From the NCBI RefSeq assembly GCF_003858645.1, contig NZ_RQJP01000002.1, positions 434,001-498,000 of the forward strand: a DNA stretch of 64,000 bases, given 5' to 3'. Below the pieces are notes generated by a model that was not told the origin of the DNA, made no database searches, and saw only the letters and a program-made list of their open reading frames with translations. Position 1 is the stretch's first letter, and each line of letters begins with the position of its first letter. The DNA is from Larkinella knui. Its GTDB lineage: Bacteria > Bacteroidota > Bacteroidia > Cytophagales > Spirosomataceae. The position numbers and the translations under genes are program-made. Below are positions 9,054-16,601 of this stretch, piece by piece.

Positions 9054-9082
9054 ACCTGACAGGTCTTTAGGATTTGTCAGGT
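9054..9082 (+). repeat. Short palindrome in the MazG-gene leader
   Basis: ACCTGACA (9054-9061) pairs with TGTCAGGT (9075-9082). If the promoter at 9036 is right, it sits at the very 5' end of the transcript, so it could be an operator or a leader hairpin. It also resembles a common dispersed palindrome of Bacteroidota genomes (from memory, not checked). Confidence 0.6.
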
Positions 9083-9112
9083 ATCAATAGCGAACCCAAC
9101 ACAACAACCGAT

Positions 9113-9439
9113 ATGACCCTACGCGAAGCCCAGGATACCGTCGATGAGTGGATCAAAACCGTCGGCGTCCGCTACTTTAACGAACTCACCAACCTGGCCA
9201 TGCTGACCGAGGAAGTCGGCGAAGTGGCCCGGATCATTGCCCGGCGCTACGGCGAGCAGTCGGAAAAAGAATCGGACAAGACGAAGGATCTGGGCGACGA
9301 AATGGCCGATGTGCTGTGGGTCCTGATCTGCCTCGCCAACCAAACCGGTGTTGATCTTACAGCGGCTTTTCAGAAAAACATGGAAAAGAAAAGCATCCGG
9401 GATGCGACGCGGCATCTGGATAATGAGAAACTGAAATGA
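9113..9439 (+). CDS. MazG-like nucleotide pyrophosphohydrolase
   Basis: A 108-residue all-alpha NTP-PPase of the MazG superfamily, which hydrolyses (d)NTPs to the monophosphate and pyrophosphate to clear unwanted nucleotides. The Mg-binding signature is complete: LTEEVGEVARII (ExxE) about 33 residues in and DLGDEMADVLWVL (ExxD) later. Its single-domain length is that of house-cleaning MazG-like enzymes rather than the two-domain E. coli MazG. I start at ATG 9113 because the longer frame begins at a TTG within the leader palindrome region. It is a single gene; the downstream gene is separated by a long palindrome. The exact substrate (dCTP or another) is unknown. Confidence 0.9.
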   Translation: MTLREAQDTVDEWIKTVGVRYFNELTNLAMLTEEVGEVARIIARRYGEQSEKESDKTKDLGDEMADVLWVLICLANQTGVDLTAAFQKNMEKKSIRDATRHLDNEKLK

Positions 9440-9443
9440 AGAG

Positions 9444-9543
9444 GTTGTTTCGCGGAGATGAGCGGAGAAAAAGGGAGTTAAGCAGAGGTTATAAAAAAAT
9501 CTCCGCTCAACTCCTTTTCCTCCGCTCATCTCCGCGAAACAAC
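9444..9543. repeat. Long intergenic palindrome, family A copy 1
   Basis: Two 44-nt arms (9444-9487 and 9500-9543) face each other around a 12-nt A/T-rich spacer. The outer 24 bases match perfectly (beginning GTTGTTTCGCGGAG). Each arm is built of degenerate units about 10 nt long containing GCGGAG. A second copy with nearly the same arms is at 39512-39608. It lies between two genes pointing the same way and starts 4 nt after the MazG-like stop. Confidence 0.93.
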
Positions 9544-9557
9544 TTCCCCTAAACTCG

Positions 9558-11729
9558 ATGATGGAACGAAGAGAGTTTATTAAAACCGCCGGTTTGCTCG
9601 GGGGTGCCTATGCGCTTTCCGGTCCGGCCACCCTGGCGGGCCTGTCGGCCCCGGCTGCCGATCCGTTTTGGCTCGACGGGCCGATGCGGTGGGCCCAGCT
9701 CGCCTTTGTGGAGCGTGACCCCGGCCATTATGACCCCGATTTCTGGCTCGGTTATTTCAAGCGGATTCACGCCGATGGCGCGTTATTGAGTGCCGGCGGA
9801 GTGGTGGCCTTTTACCCGACCAACGTGCCGCTGCACCACCGGAGCGATTTTCTGGGTAATTCCGACACGCTGGGGAATCTGGTGGAAGGCTGCAAAAAGC
9901 TGGGCATGAAAATCATGCTTCGCACCGATCCGCATGCCGCCCGGCAGAATGTGTATGACGCCCATCCCGACTGGATTGCGGTCAATGCCGACGGTGCCAA
10001 ACGCCGTCACTGGGCCAATCCGGCGTTGTGGGTAACCTGCTCGCTGGGACCTTACAACTTCGAGTTCATGCCGCAGGTGAACCAGGAAATCATGGAGCGG
10101 TTTCAGCCCGAGGGGATTTTCTCGAACCGCTGGGCGGGTCACGATATCTGTTACTGCGAACATTGTACGCGCAATTTTAAAGCGGCTTCCGGTCTGGAAC
10201 TGCCCCAAAAGGTCGATCGACTGGATTTGACCTACAGGAAGTGGACGGACTGGCGGATGAAGCGATTGCGGGAATTGTGGGCCCTCTGGGATGCCGGAAT
10301 CCGCCAGCAAAAACCGACTTCCCGGTTTATTCCCAACGGGTTTCCCGACAAAATCGTAACGGGCAAGGAAGCGGATCTCTTTTTTGCCGATCAACAGGCC
10401 CGGCGCGGTCTGATGGCTCCGTGGTCGAACGGGAAAGGCGCGAAGGAGCTTCGTTCGACGCTGGGTTTAAAACCGCTGATCGGCATTTTCAGCGTGGGCA
10501 TCGAGGAAGAATTCCGCTGGAAAGATTCGGTGCAGAACGACGCCGAAATCCGGATTTGGGTGGCCGAAGGAACCGCCAACGGCATGCGCCCGTGTTTCGT
10601 CAAGTTTGGGGGCGACATCTACGACAAACGCTGGATGGAAGCCGTCGCCAACCTGTATGAAGGATACCATAAAAACGAACGGTATCTGCGCAATACCGCC
10701 CCGATGGCGCGGGTTGGCGTGGTATATTCGGAGCAAACCGACCGCAACTACGGCGGCAAACCCTGGCAACAGAAAAGTGGTGACCACCTGGACGGCCTGT
10801 ATCATACGCTGGTAGAAAGCCGCATTCCGTTCGATATGGTGAATGACCGGCTGCTGACGCCCGACGACCTGAAGCGGTTTAAGCTGCTCATTTTGCCCAA
10901 CATTGCGGCTCTTTCCGATGCGCAATGCCAACAACTACAGGCATTTGTGAATACGGGCGGCAGTCTGATGGCTACATTTGAAACGTCGCTGTATGACGAA
11001 GAAGGCCAGCCGCGAGCTGATTTCGGTCTGGCCGGTTTGTTCGGTGTTTCATACGATCAGAAGGTAGAAGGCCCGATGCGGAATAGCTATCTGCAACTCC
11101 GGAACGATCCCAAGAACAGCCAGACGCAGTTGATTCTGAAAGGGTTGGACGATACGCCCCGCATCATCAACGCGATCTATAAAGTTAATGTGAAGCCCAC
11201 CGCTTCGTTTCCCAGCCCGGTTACCCTGATTCCGACGTATCCCGATCTGCCGATGGAGGATGTGTATCCGCGGGTGGCCGAAACCGATACGCGGGAGTTG
11301 TATCTGCGGCAGGTTGGTAAAGGCCGCGTCGCTTATATTCCCGGCGATCTGGACCGCACGTTCTGGCAGCTCATGGCCACCGATCACGGTCAACTCCTGC
11401 GCAACGTCATCCACTGGGCGCTCGACGAAGAACCCGTTGTGGCCGTAACGGGTCCGGGTGTGATTGATGTCACGGTGTGGCGGCAGGCCAAATCGATGAC
11501 GGTTCATCTGGTCAATCTGACCAACCCGATGATGATGAAAGGCCCTTTCCGGGAATTGATTCCGGTGGAAGCGCAGGTCAGCGTGGCGGTTCCGGCGGGG
11601 GCAAAAGTGACGGGCGTGAAACTCCTGATGAGCGATCAGAAGCCTAAATTTGAAATCAGGAATAGGCAGGTGCTGGTAAGCGTTCCCCGAATTCTGGATC
11701 ACGAGATTGTCGCGCTGGACCTGGTTTGA
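9558..11729 (+). CDS. Tat-exported glycoside-hydrolase-like protein with GATase-like (trimerisation-type) domain
   Basis: A 723-residue exported protein. The N-terminus has a twin-arginine motif (RREFIK) followed by a short hydrophobic stretch rich in Gly and Ala, so Tat export is likely. Residues about 45-380 look like the TIM-barrel of hypothetical glycoside-hydrolase families related to GH42 and alpha-amylase clans (HHRSDFLGNSDT, MIMLRTDP-like KIMLRTDPHAA, and CYCEHCTRNF). Residues about 395-600 resemble the beta-galactosidase trimerisation/GATase-like fold (LLILPNIAALSDAQCQQLQ, GGSLMATFETSLYDEEG, YIPGDLDRTFW). Catalytic residues cannot be assigned. Two in-frame ATGs (9558, 9561) are both possible starts. 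It stands alone between two palindromes, and the second begins on the base after its stop. Substrate is unknown. Confidence 0.65.
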   Translation: MMERREFIKTAGLLGGAYALSGPATLAGLSAPAADPFWLDGPMRWAQLAFVERDPGHYDPDFWLGYFKRIHADGALLSAGGVVAFYPTNVPLHHRSDFLGNSDTLGNLVEGCKKLGMKIMLRTDPHAARQNVYDAHPDWIAVNADGAKRRHWANPALWVTCSLGPYNFEFMPQVNQEIMERFQPEGIFSNRWAGHDICYCEHCTRNFKAASGLELPQKVDRLDLTYRKWTDWRMKRLRELWALWDAGIRQQKPTSRFIPNGFPDKIVTGKEADLFFADQQARRGLMAPWSNGKGAKELRSTLGLKPLIGIFSVGIEEEFRWKDSVQNDAEIRIWVAEGTANGMRPCFVKFGGDIYDKRWMEAVANLYEGYHKNERYLRNTAPMARVGVVYSEQTDRNYGGKPWQQKSGDHLDGLYHTLVESRIPFDMVNDRLLTPDDLKRFKLLILPNIAALSDAQCQQLQAFVNTGGSLMATFETSLYDEEGQPRADFGLAGLFGVSYDQKVEGPMRNSYLQLRNDPKNSQTQLILKGLDDTPRIINAIYKVNVKPTASFPSPVTLIPTYPDLPMEDVYPRVAETDTRELYLRQVGKGRVAYIPGDLDRTFWQLMATDHGQLLRNVIHWALDEEPVVAVTGPGVIDVTVWRQAKSMTVHLVNLTNPMMMKGPFRELIPVEAQVSVAVPAGAKVTGVKLLMSDQKPKFEIRNRQVLVSVPRILDHEIVALDLV

Positions 11730-11821
11730 GTTGTTACACAGGGTTTATCAGAGGAAATCAGAGTTAACCGGGGCTTTCTTTGATAAACTCTGATTTCCTC
11801 TGATAAACCCTGTGTAACAAC
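11730..11821. repeat. Long intergenic palindrome, family B copy 1 (solo)
   Basis: Two 44-nt arms around a very short spacer; the outer 35 bases are a perfect inverted repeat beginning GTTGTTACACAGGG at both outer ends. Arms show a 10-nt internal rhythm of ATCAGAG units. The same arm flanks the GxxExxY gene at 51606-52076. It begins on the base after a stop codon and lies between convergent genes. Confidence 0.95.
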
Positions 11822-11829
11822 TCTCACAC

Positions 11830-13191
11830 TCATAATCCGTGCTGATCCAGCAGATACACCAGAGCCGCCATGGACGCTGCGCCCAGTTCCAGTTCGCGCT
11901 TGTTGACGCCTTCGAAACGGTCGATGCCGGTGTGGTGGAAGTCGAAATACCGCTGGGAATCCGGCTTGAAACCAAACAAAACCGTGCCCAGTTGCGCCAG
12001 CGGGCCAATATCCGCCCCGCCCGATCCGGCCCCAATTTCGCTCAGTCCGTACGGTGTCAGCAGCGGTTTCCACGGCATCACTTTGGCGCGCTGTTCGGCT
12101 GTTCCGACAATGCCGAAACCGCGGGGTGTGAAACCGCCATTGTCGGACTCGACGGCGGCAATGTGTTTTTCGTTGTTCTTTTTGGCGTAATCCGCGTAGC
12201 CGACACCGCCCCGCAACCCGTTTTCTTCGTTCATGAACATGACGGCGCGGAGGGTGCGTTTGGGCTTGATTCCCAGCGCTTTCAGGGTTCTTAACACATC
12301 AATGGACTGCACGCAGCCGGAGCCGTCGTCGTGGGCTCCCTGTCCGATATCCCACGAATCCAGGTGACCGCCCACCACGATGATTTCATCCGGTTTTTCC
12401 GAACCTTTGATCTCCCCGACGACGTTGTAGGATTTCGCATCGGGCAGCGATTCGCAACTCTGTTTGAAGTAAAACGTGAGGTTCGCGTTCGTTTTCAGCG
12501 ACTTACTGAGCAATTCCGCGCCGTTGGTGCTGATGGAGGCTGTCGGAATCAGCGGTACACCGGTGGCATACCGCATGCTGCCCGTGTGCGGGTTATCATC
12601 CAGGGCGGTCGTCATCGAGCGCACGATGGCCCCCACAGCGCCGAGTTTACCGGCTTCGGTGGCCCCATTCGCCCGCTGCTCGACAGCTCCGCCGTAGGCT
12701 TCAAACGTATTAAGTTTGGTCGGGTCCATCGGGCGATTGAAAAAGACGATCTTGCCTTTCACTTTTTCGGCTCCCAAATCCCGCAATTCCTGAAAACTTT
12801 TCACTTCAATGACCTGCGCTTCCACGCCTTTCGGAGAGGTGGCCACCGAACCGCCCAAAGCGGCAATCGGCACGGTTATTTTTTGCTTCCCGTTTTGAAT
12901 ATACGCCACTTCCTTCGCTCCGCGCACCCAATGCGGCACCATCACTTCCTGCAAAAATACCCGGTCAAAACCCTCTTTTTCCATCAGTTGCTTCGACCAC
13001 TCGACGGCTTTCTGCGCCCCCGCCGAGCCGCTCAGCCGTGGACCAATCTGCTGGGTCAGTTGTCGCAGCCATTCGTAGGATGGACTGTTGGTGAGAATTT
13101 CGTTGTAAATTTTGCGAATGGTGACGGAGTCGGTCGACTGAGCGCGGGCACCGGTTGCGAAAAGGCAAAAGGCAAGGAGTAGTTTTTTCAT
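11830..13191 (-). CDS. Secreted M28-family zinc peptidase (carboxypeptidase Q-like)
   Basis: A 453-residue exported metallopeptidase. A signal peptide ends near ARAQS (about residue 17). A PA (protease-associated) insert occupies roughly residues 115-235. The M28 metal ligands are all visible: His in VVGGHLDSWD, the bridging Asp in GAHDDGSG, catalytic Glu in FMNEENG, Asp in AVESDNGGF, and the last His in YFDFHHTGID. This arrangement matches plasma glutamate carboxypeptidase/carboxypeptidase Q-type aminopeptidases that trim dipeptides outside the cytoplasm. It appears to be monocistronic: a terminator lies upstream and a palindrome just downstream of the stop. Confidence 0.92.
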   Translation of the reverse strand: MKKLLLAFCLFATGARAQSTDSVTIRKIYNEILTNSPSYEWLRQLTQQIGPRLSGSAGAQKAVEWSKQLMEKEGFDRVFLQEVMVPHWVRGAKEVAYIQNGKQKITVPIAALGGSVATSPKGVEAQVIEVKSFQELRDLGAEKVKGKIVFFNRPMDPTKLNTFEAYGGAVEQRANGATEAGKLGAVGAIVRSMTTALDDNPHTGSMRYATGVPLIPTASISTNGAELLSKSLKTNANLTFYFKQSCESLPDAKSYNVVGEIKGSEKPDEIIVVGGHLDSWDIGQGAHDDGSGCVQSIDVLRTLKALGIKPKRTLRAVMFMNEENGLRGGVGYADYAKKNNEKHIAAVESDNGGFTPRGFGIVGTAEQRAKVMPWKPLLTPYGLSEIGAGSGGADIGPLAQLGTVLFGFKPDSQRYFDFHHTGIDRFEGVNKRELELGAASMAALVYLLDQHGL

Positions 13192-13222
13192 TCTGGGGTT
13201 GGGGTATTTACTAAAAAAGAAA

Positions 13223-13250
13223 AACCCGGCCTTATTTCCAAAGCCGGGTT
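13223..13250 (-). terminator. Rho-independent terminator downstream of lpd
   Basis: AACCCGGC / GCCGGGTT hairpin with A-runs on the left that read as a U-run on the minus strand. It lies between lpd and the M28 gene and would end the lpd transcript. Confidence 0.75.
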
Positions 13251-13299
13251 AAAAATTATGCAATAAATCCTATTGATTACCAGTGAATTACTATTCAGC

Positions 13300-13383
13300 A
13301 TTCGGTTTACGGTATTCGGTTTACGGTGGCTGACGCACGAAGTATAACGCGTTAGCTAACCGAAAACCGAATACCGAATACCA
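13300..13383. repeat. Long intergenic palindrome between lpd and the peptidase gene
   Basis: The core arms 13311-13327 and 13359-13375 match at 16 of 17 positions (GGTATTCGGTTTACGGT). The left side contains a duplicated ATTCGGTTTACGGT-like unit, so the arm is internally repetitive. It lies 5 nt from the lpd stop. Confidence 0.8.
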
Positions 13384-13388
13384 ATTAA

Positions 13389-14789
13389 TTACATATGGAT
13401 CGCCCGGTTTTCGGTGGCAGCCAGACACGCTTCCTTGATGGCTTCCGTGTAGGTCGGGTGGGCGTGCGACATCCGCGCAATGTCCTCCGCCGAAGCCCGG
13501 TATTCCATCGCCACGACGCATTCGGCAATCATGTCGGCGGCCCGGGCACCGATGATGTGCATCCCCAGAATTTCGTCGGTTTGCTTGTCGGCCAGCACTT
13601 TTACCAGGCCGTCGAGGTCCATCGAAGCGCGGGCACGCCCCAGCGCTTTATACGGAAAGGAACCGACTTTGTAGGCCCGGCCGTCCTGCTTCAGTTCTTC
13701 TTCGGTGAAGCCCACGCTGGCCACTTCCGGCCAGGTATAGACCACGCCCGGAATCAGGCGGTAATTGATGTGCGGTTTTTGCCCGGCCAACGTTTCGGCC
13801 ACAAAAACGCCTTCTTCCTCCGCTTTGTGGGCCAGCATGGCCCCGCGAATGACGTCACCAATGGCGTAGATGTTGGGTACTTTGGTCTGTAGATGGTCGT
13901 CCACTTCGATACGTCCGCGGCTGTCGGCGGCCAATCCGGCGGCTTCCAGGTTCAGGCCATCCGTATACGGACGACGACCGACCGAAACCAGGCAATAATC
14001 GCCTTCCAGTGTGATTTGCTCCCCTTTGGGAGTATCCGCTTTCACCACAACACCTTCGCCGGTATTTTCAACACTCGTAACTTTATGACTGAAGTAGAAA
14101 TCGGCCCCCAGTTTTTTAATGGCTTTTTGCAGTTCTTTCCCCATCGTTTTGTCCATCGTCGGAATCATCGAATCGGCAAATTCCACAAACGACACTTTCG
14201 AACCGATGCGGGCGTAGACCGACCCCAATTCCGCGCCAATGACCCCCGCGCCGATCACGATGAGGTGTTTCGGAACTTCCTGCAACGTCAGGGCTTCGGT
14301 CGAGGTGATGATGCGTTTCTTATCGATCGGCATCGACGGAAACGACGTCGGTTTGGAACCGGTGGCGATGATGAAATTTTTGGTTGTAATCTGCTCCTCG
14401 CTGCCATCGTCCTTTTTGACTTTCAGCGTGTTGGCATCGACGAAGGAACCAAATCCCTGATGAACCGTAATTTTATTCTTCTTCATCAGAAACGAAATAC
14501 CGGTCACGTTGGCCTCCACGACGCCTTCTTTCCGCCTGATCATCTGGGGCAGATCGACCTGCAAATCGGCGAGTTTGATACCGTGTTCGGCGAAGGTATG
14601 GGCGGCATTGTAAAAATGCTCCGATGAATCGAGCAGGGCTTTCGACGGAATACAGCCGACGTTGAGGCATGTACCGCCCAGTGTCTTGTATTTTTCAACG
14701 ATGGCGGTTTTCATGCCCAACTGGGCGCAACGAATTGCGGCCACATAGCCGCCCGGCCCGGAGCCAATGACGATGACGTCGTATTGCAT
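13389..14789 (-). CDS. lpdA: Dihydrolipoyl dehydrogenase (E3)
   Basis: A 466-residue FAD/NAD disulfide oxidoreductase that reoxidises the dihydrolipoyl arm of 2-oxo acid dehydrogenases. Features: N-terminal FAD-binding GSGPGGYVAAI, the redox disulfide GGTCLNVGCIPSK (Cys41, Cys46), the NAD-binding GAGVIGAELGSVYARIG, the second FAD motif PNIYAIGDVI, and the C-terminal dimer-domain HAHPTYTEAIKEA with the catalytic His. It is read in the same direction as the E2 and E1 genes of 2-oxoglutarate dehydrogenase, so this is a complete odh set, though a palindrome lies between E2 and E3. It may also serve other lipoyl complexes. Confidence 0.96.
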   Translation of the reverse strand: MQYDVIVIGSGPGGYVAAIRCAQLGMKTAIVEKYKTLGGTCLNVGCIPSKALLDSSEHFYNAAHTFAEHGIKLADLQVDLPQMIRRKEGVVEANVTGISFLMKKNKITVHQGFGSFVDANTLKVKKDDGSEEQITTKNFIIATGSKPTSFPSMPIDKKRIITSTEALTLQEVPKHLIVIGAGVIGAELGSVYARIGSKVSFVEFADSMIPTMDKTMGKELQKAIKKLGADFYFSHKVTSVENTGEGVVVKADTPKGEQITLEGDYCLVSVGRRPYTDGLNLEAAGLAADSRGRIEVDDHLQTKVPNIYAIGDVIRGAMLAHKAEEEGVFVAETLAGQKPHINYRLIPGVVYTWPEVASVGFTEEELKQDGRAYKVGSFPYKALGRARASMDLDGLVKVLADKQTDEILGMHIIGARAADMIAECVVAMEYRASAEDIARMSHAHPTYTEAIKEACLAATENRAIHM

Positions 14790-14831
14790 AAATTTGTAGA
14801 TCTATTTGCAGGTAAATGGTCTTTATACAAC

Positions 14832-14909
14832 TGTAGGACGGAGTATAAACCGTCTCTGCCAACGAGCTGGAATGGCCCGAAACAAAGACGTTTTACAGTC
14901 CGTCCTACT
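14832..14909. repeat. Long intergenic palindrome between odhB and lpd
   Basis: Arms of about 24 nt (GTAGGACGGA... at 14834 onward and ...TCCGTCCTAC ending near 14909) pair with a few mismatches around a 30-nt loop. It lies between two genes of the same pathway and direction, 5 nt from the odhB stop. Confidence 0.82.
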
Positions 14910-14914
14910 ACTTA

Positions 14915-16546
14915 TTATACACCCAGTAAAAGCCGTGCCGGATCTTCCAGCAACTGCTTGACCCGAACCAGGAAACTCACGGAATCCTTGCCGTCGATAA
15001 TCCGGTGATCGTACGATAGGGCCACGTACATGATCGGGCGTATCACAATTTCGCCGTTGACCACCACCGGCCGTTCCACGATGTTGTGCATGCCCAGAAT
15101 GGCCGACTGGGGTGCGTTGATGATCGGCGTCGACAACATCGATCCAAATGTTCCGCCGTTGGTGATGGTGAACGTGCCACCGGTCATCTGCTCGATCGTC
15201 AGTTTGTTATCCCGTGCCAGACCCGCCAGCCGGACAATTTCCTTTTCGATACCGGCAAAATCACGGCTTTCCGCGTTGCGGATAACCGGTACAACCAGTC
15301 CGCGCTCCGTTGAAACGGCAATGGAAATATCACAAAAATCATTAAACACAATCGAATCGCCGTCAATCATGGCGTTCACCGCCGGAAATTCCTGCAAAGC
15401 CACGCAAATCGCTTTGGCGAAAAACGACATAAAGCCCAGACCGACCGCGTGTTTTTCTTTAAACTTATCCTTGTATTTGGCCCGCAAATCCATGATTGGC
15501 TTCATGTCGACCTCGTTGAAGGTCGTCAGCATGGCCGTTTCGTTTTTCACGGCTACCAACCGCCGGGCGATGGTTTTCCGCAATGAACTCATGCGTTCGC
15601 GGTGTTGACCCCGATTGTCACCACCCGATGCCGGTGCCGAAGCAACCGGTGCCGGTGCCGGTTTTGGAGCGGGAGCTGCCGCCGGTTGAGGAGCGGGAGC
15701 CGCCTGAGCCGGTTTTTCAGCCTTCACCGCATCGTCCTTCATAATCCGGCCACCAATACCGGTGCCGTTTACTTCTTTGGGATCGATGCCTTTTTCGGCC
15801 AGAATTTTAGCCGCAACCGGCGACGGATGATTAGCCGCGTAGCCATCAGCAGCTTGCGCAGCTGCGGGCTGTGCAGCCGGTTGTGGTGCCGGAGCCGCGG
15901 GTTGTGAAGCAGGTTGAGCCGCAGCCGCCCCTACTTCAATCTTGCAAATTACCGCGCCAATTGCCAGCGTTGCACCGGCTTCGGCCACAATCCGGAGGGT
16001 TCCGGCGGCTTCGGAAGGTAATTCAAAGGTAGCTTTATCGGATTCGAGTTCGCACAAAACTTCGTCCAAAGCAACCTGATCTCCTTCTTTTTTATTCCAG
16101 GAAGCAATCGTCACTTCCGTGATCGACTCGCCCACCGGGGGTACTTTCATTTCAATGACCTGTGATGCGGAAGTCGCTGCGGGTGCAGGAGCAGGCTGCG
16201 GGGCCGGTTCCGGTTTGGCAGCTTCGGGCTGTGGAGCCGCGGGTTGTTCAACGGGTTTGGGAGCAACCGGAGCTTCTACTTTGGGTGCCGGAGCAGCCCC
16301 ATTCGATGTACCGACGGCATCAATCGTGCACAATACCGCACCGATCGGCAACACATCGCCTTCCTGCGCCATAATGTGCAACACACCGTCGGCTTCAGCC
16401 GGAAACTCAAACGATGCTTTATCCGATTCCAGTTCACATAACACTTCGTCTCTCTTGACCGAATCGCCCTCTTTCTTATGCCATGAACCAACGGTTACTT
16501 CCGTAATCGACTCCCCGACCGGGGGTACTTTCATTTCTATTGCCAT
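14915..16546 (-). CDS. odhB: 2-oxoglutarate dehydrogenase E2, dihydrolipoyl succinyltransferase, with two lipoyl domains
   Basis: A 543-residue E2 core enzyme that moves succinyl from the lipoyl arm to CoA. It has two lipoyl domains: residues 1-76 with lipoylated Lys43 ([10 protein letters not shown]) and about 131-204 with Lys171 ([10 protein letters not shown]). They are joined and followed by Ala/Pro/Gln-rich flexible linkers. An E3-binding peripheral domain is at about 238-275 ([16 protein letters not shown]). The catalytic acyltransferase domain ends with [11 protein letters not shown], which holds the active His and Asp. The two lipoyl domains remain very alike even in DNA, so the duplication looks recent or gene-converted. 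It lies 55 nt downstream of E1 (sucA). Confidence 0.95.
   Translation of the reverse strand: MAIEMKVPPVGESITEVTVGSWHKKEGDSVKRDEVLCELESDKASFEFPAEADGVLHIMAQEGDVLPIGAVLCTIDAVGTSNGAAPAPKVEAPVAPKPVEQPAAPQPEAAKPEPAPQPAPAPAATSASQVIEMKVPPVGESITEVTIASWNKKEGDQVALDEVLCELESDKATFELPSEAAGTLRIVAEAGATLAIGAVICKIEVGAAAAQPASQPAAPAPQPAAQPAAAQAADGYAANHPSPVAAKILAEKGIDPKEVNGTGIGGRIMKDDAVKAEKPAQAAPAPQPAAAPAPKPAPAPVASAPASGGDNRGQHRERMSSLRKTIARRLVAVKNETAMLTTFNEVDMKPIMDLRAKYKDKFKEKHAVGLGFMSFFAKAICVALQEFPAVNAMIDGDSIVFNDFCDISIAVSTERGLVVPVIRNAESRDFAGIEKEIVRLAGLARDNKLTIEQMTGGTFTITNGGTFGSMLSTPIINAPQSAILGMHNIVERPVVVNGEIVIRPIMYVALSYDHRIIDGKDSVSFLVRVKQLLEDPARLLLGV
16119..16534 (-). repeat. Imperfect direct repeat encoding duplicated lipoyl domains
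   Basis: The stretches at about 16119-16152 and 16497-16534 both encode [13 protein letters not shown] and differ at only a few bases (shared core ACCGGGGGTACTTTCATTTC). The similarity continues through the lipoyl-Lys region. This is an intragenic duplication and could mediate recombination that changes lipoyl-domain number. Confidence 0.85.
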
Positions 16547-16601
16547 TTTCTCTCAGTTTTCAGTTGTCAGCTACCCCGCGAGTTGAGGTACCTGTAAACT
16601 C

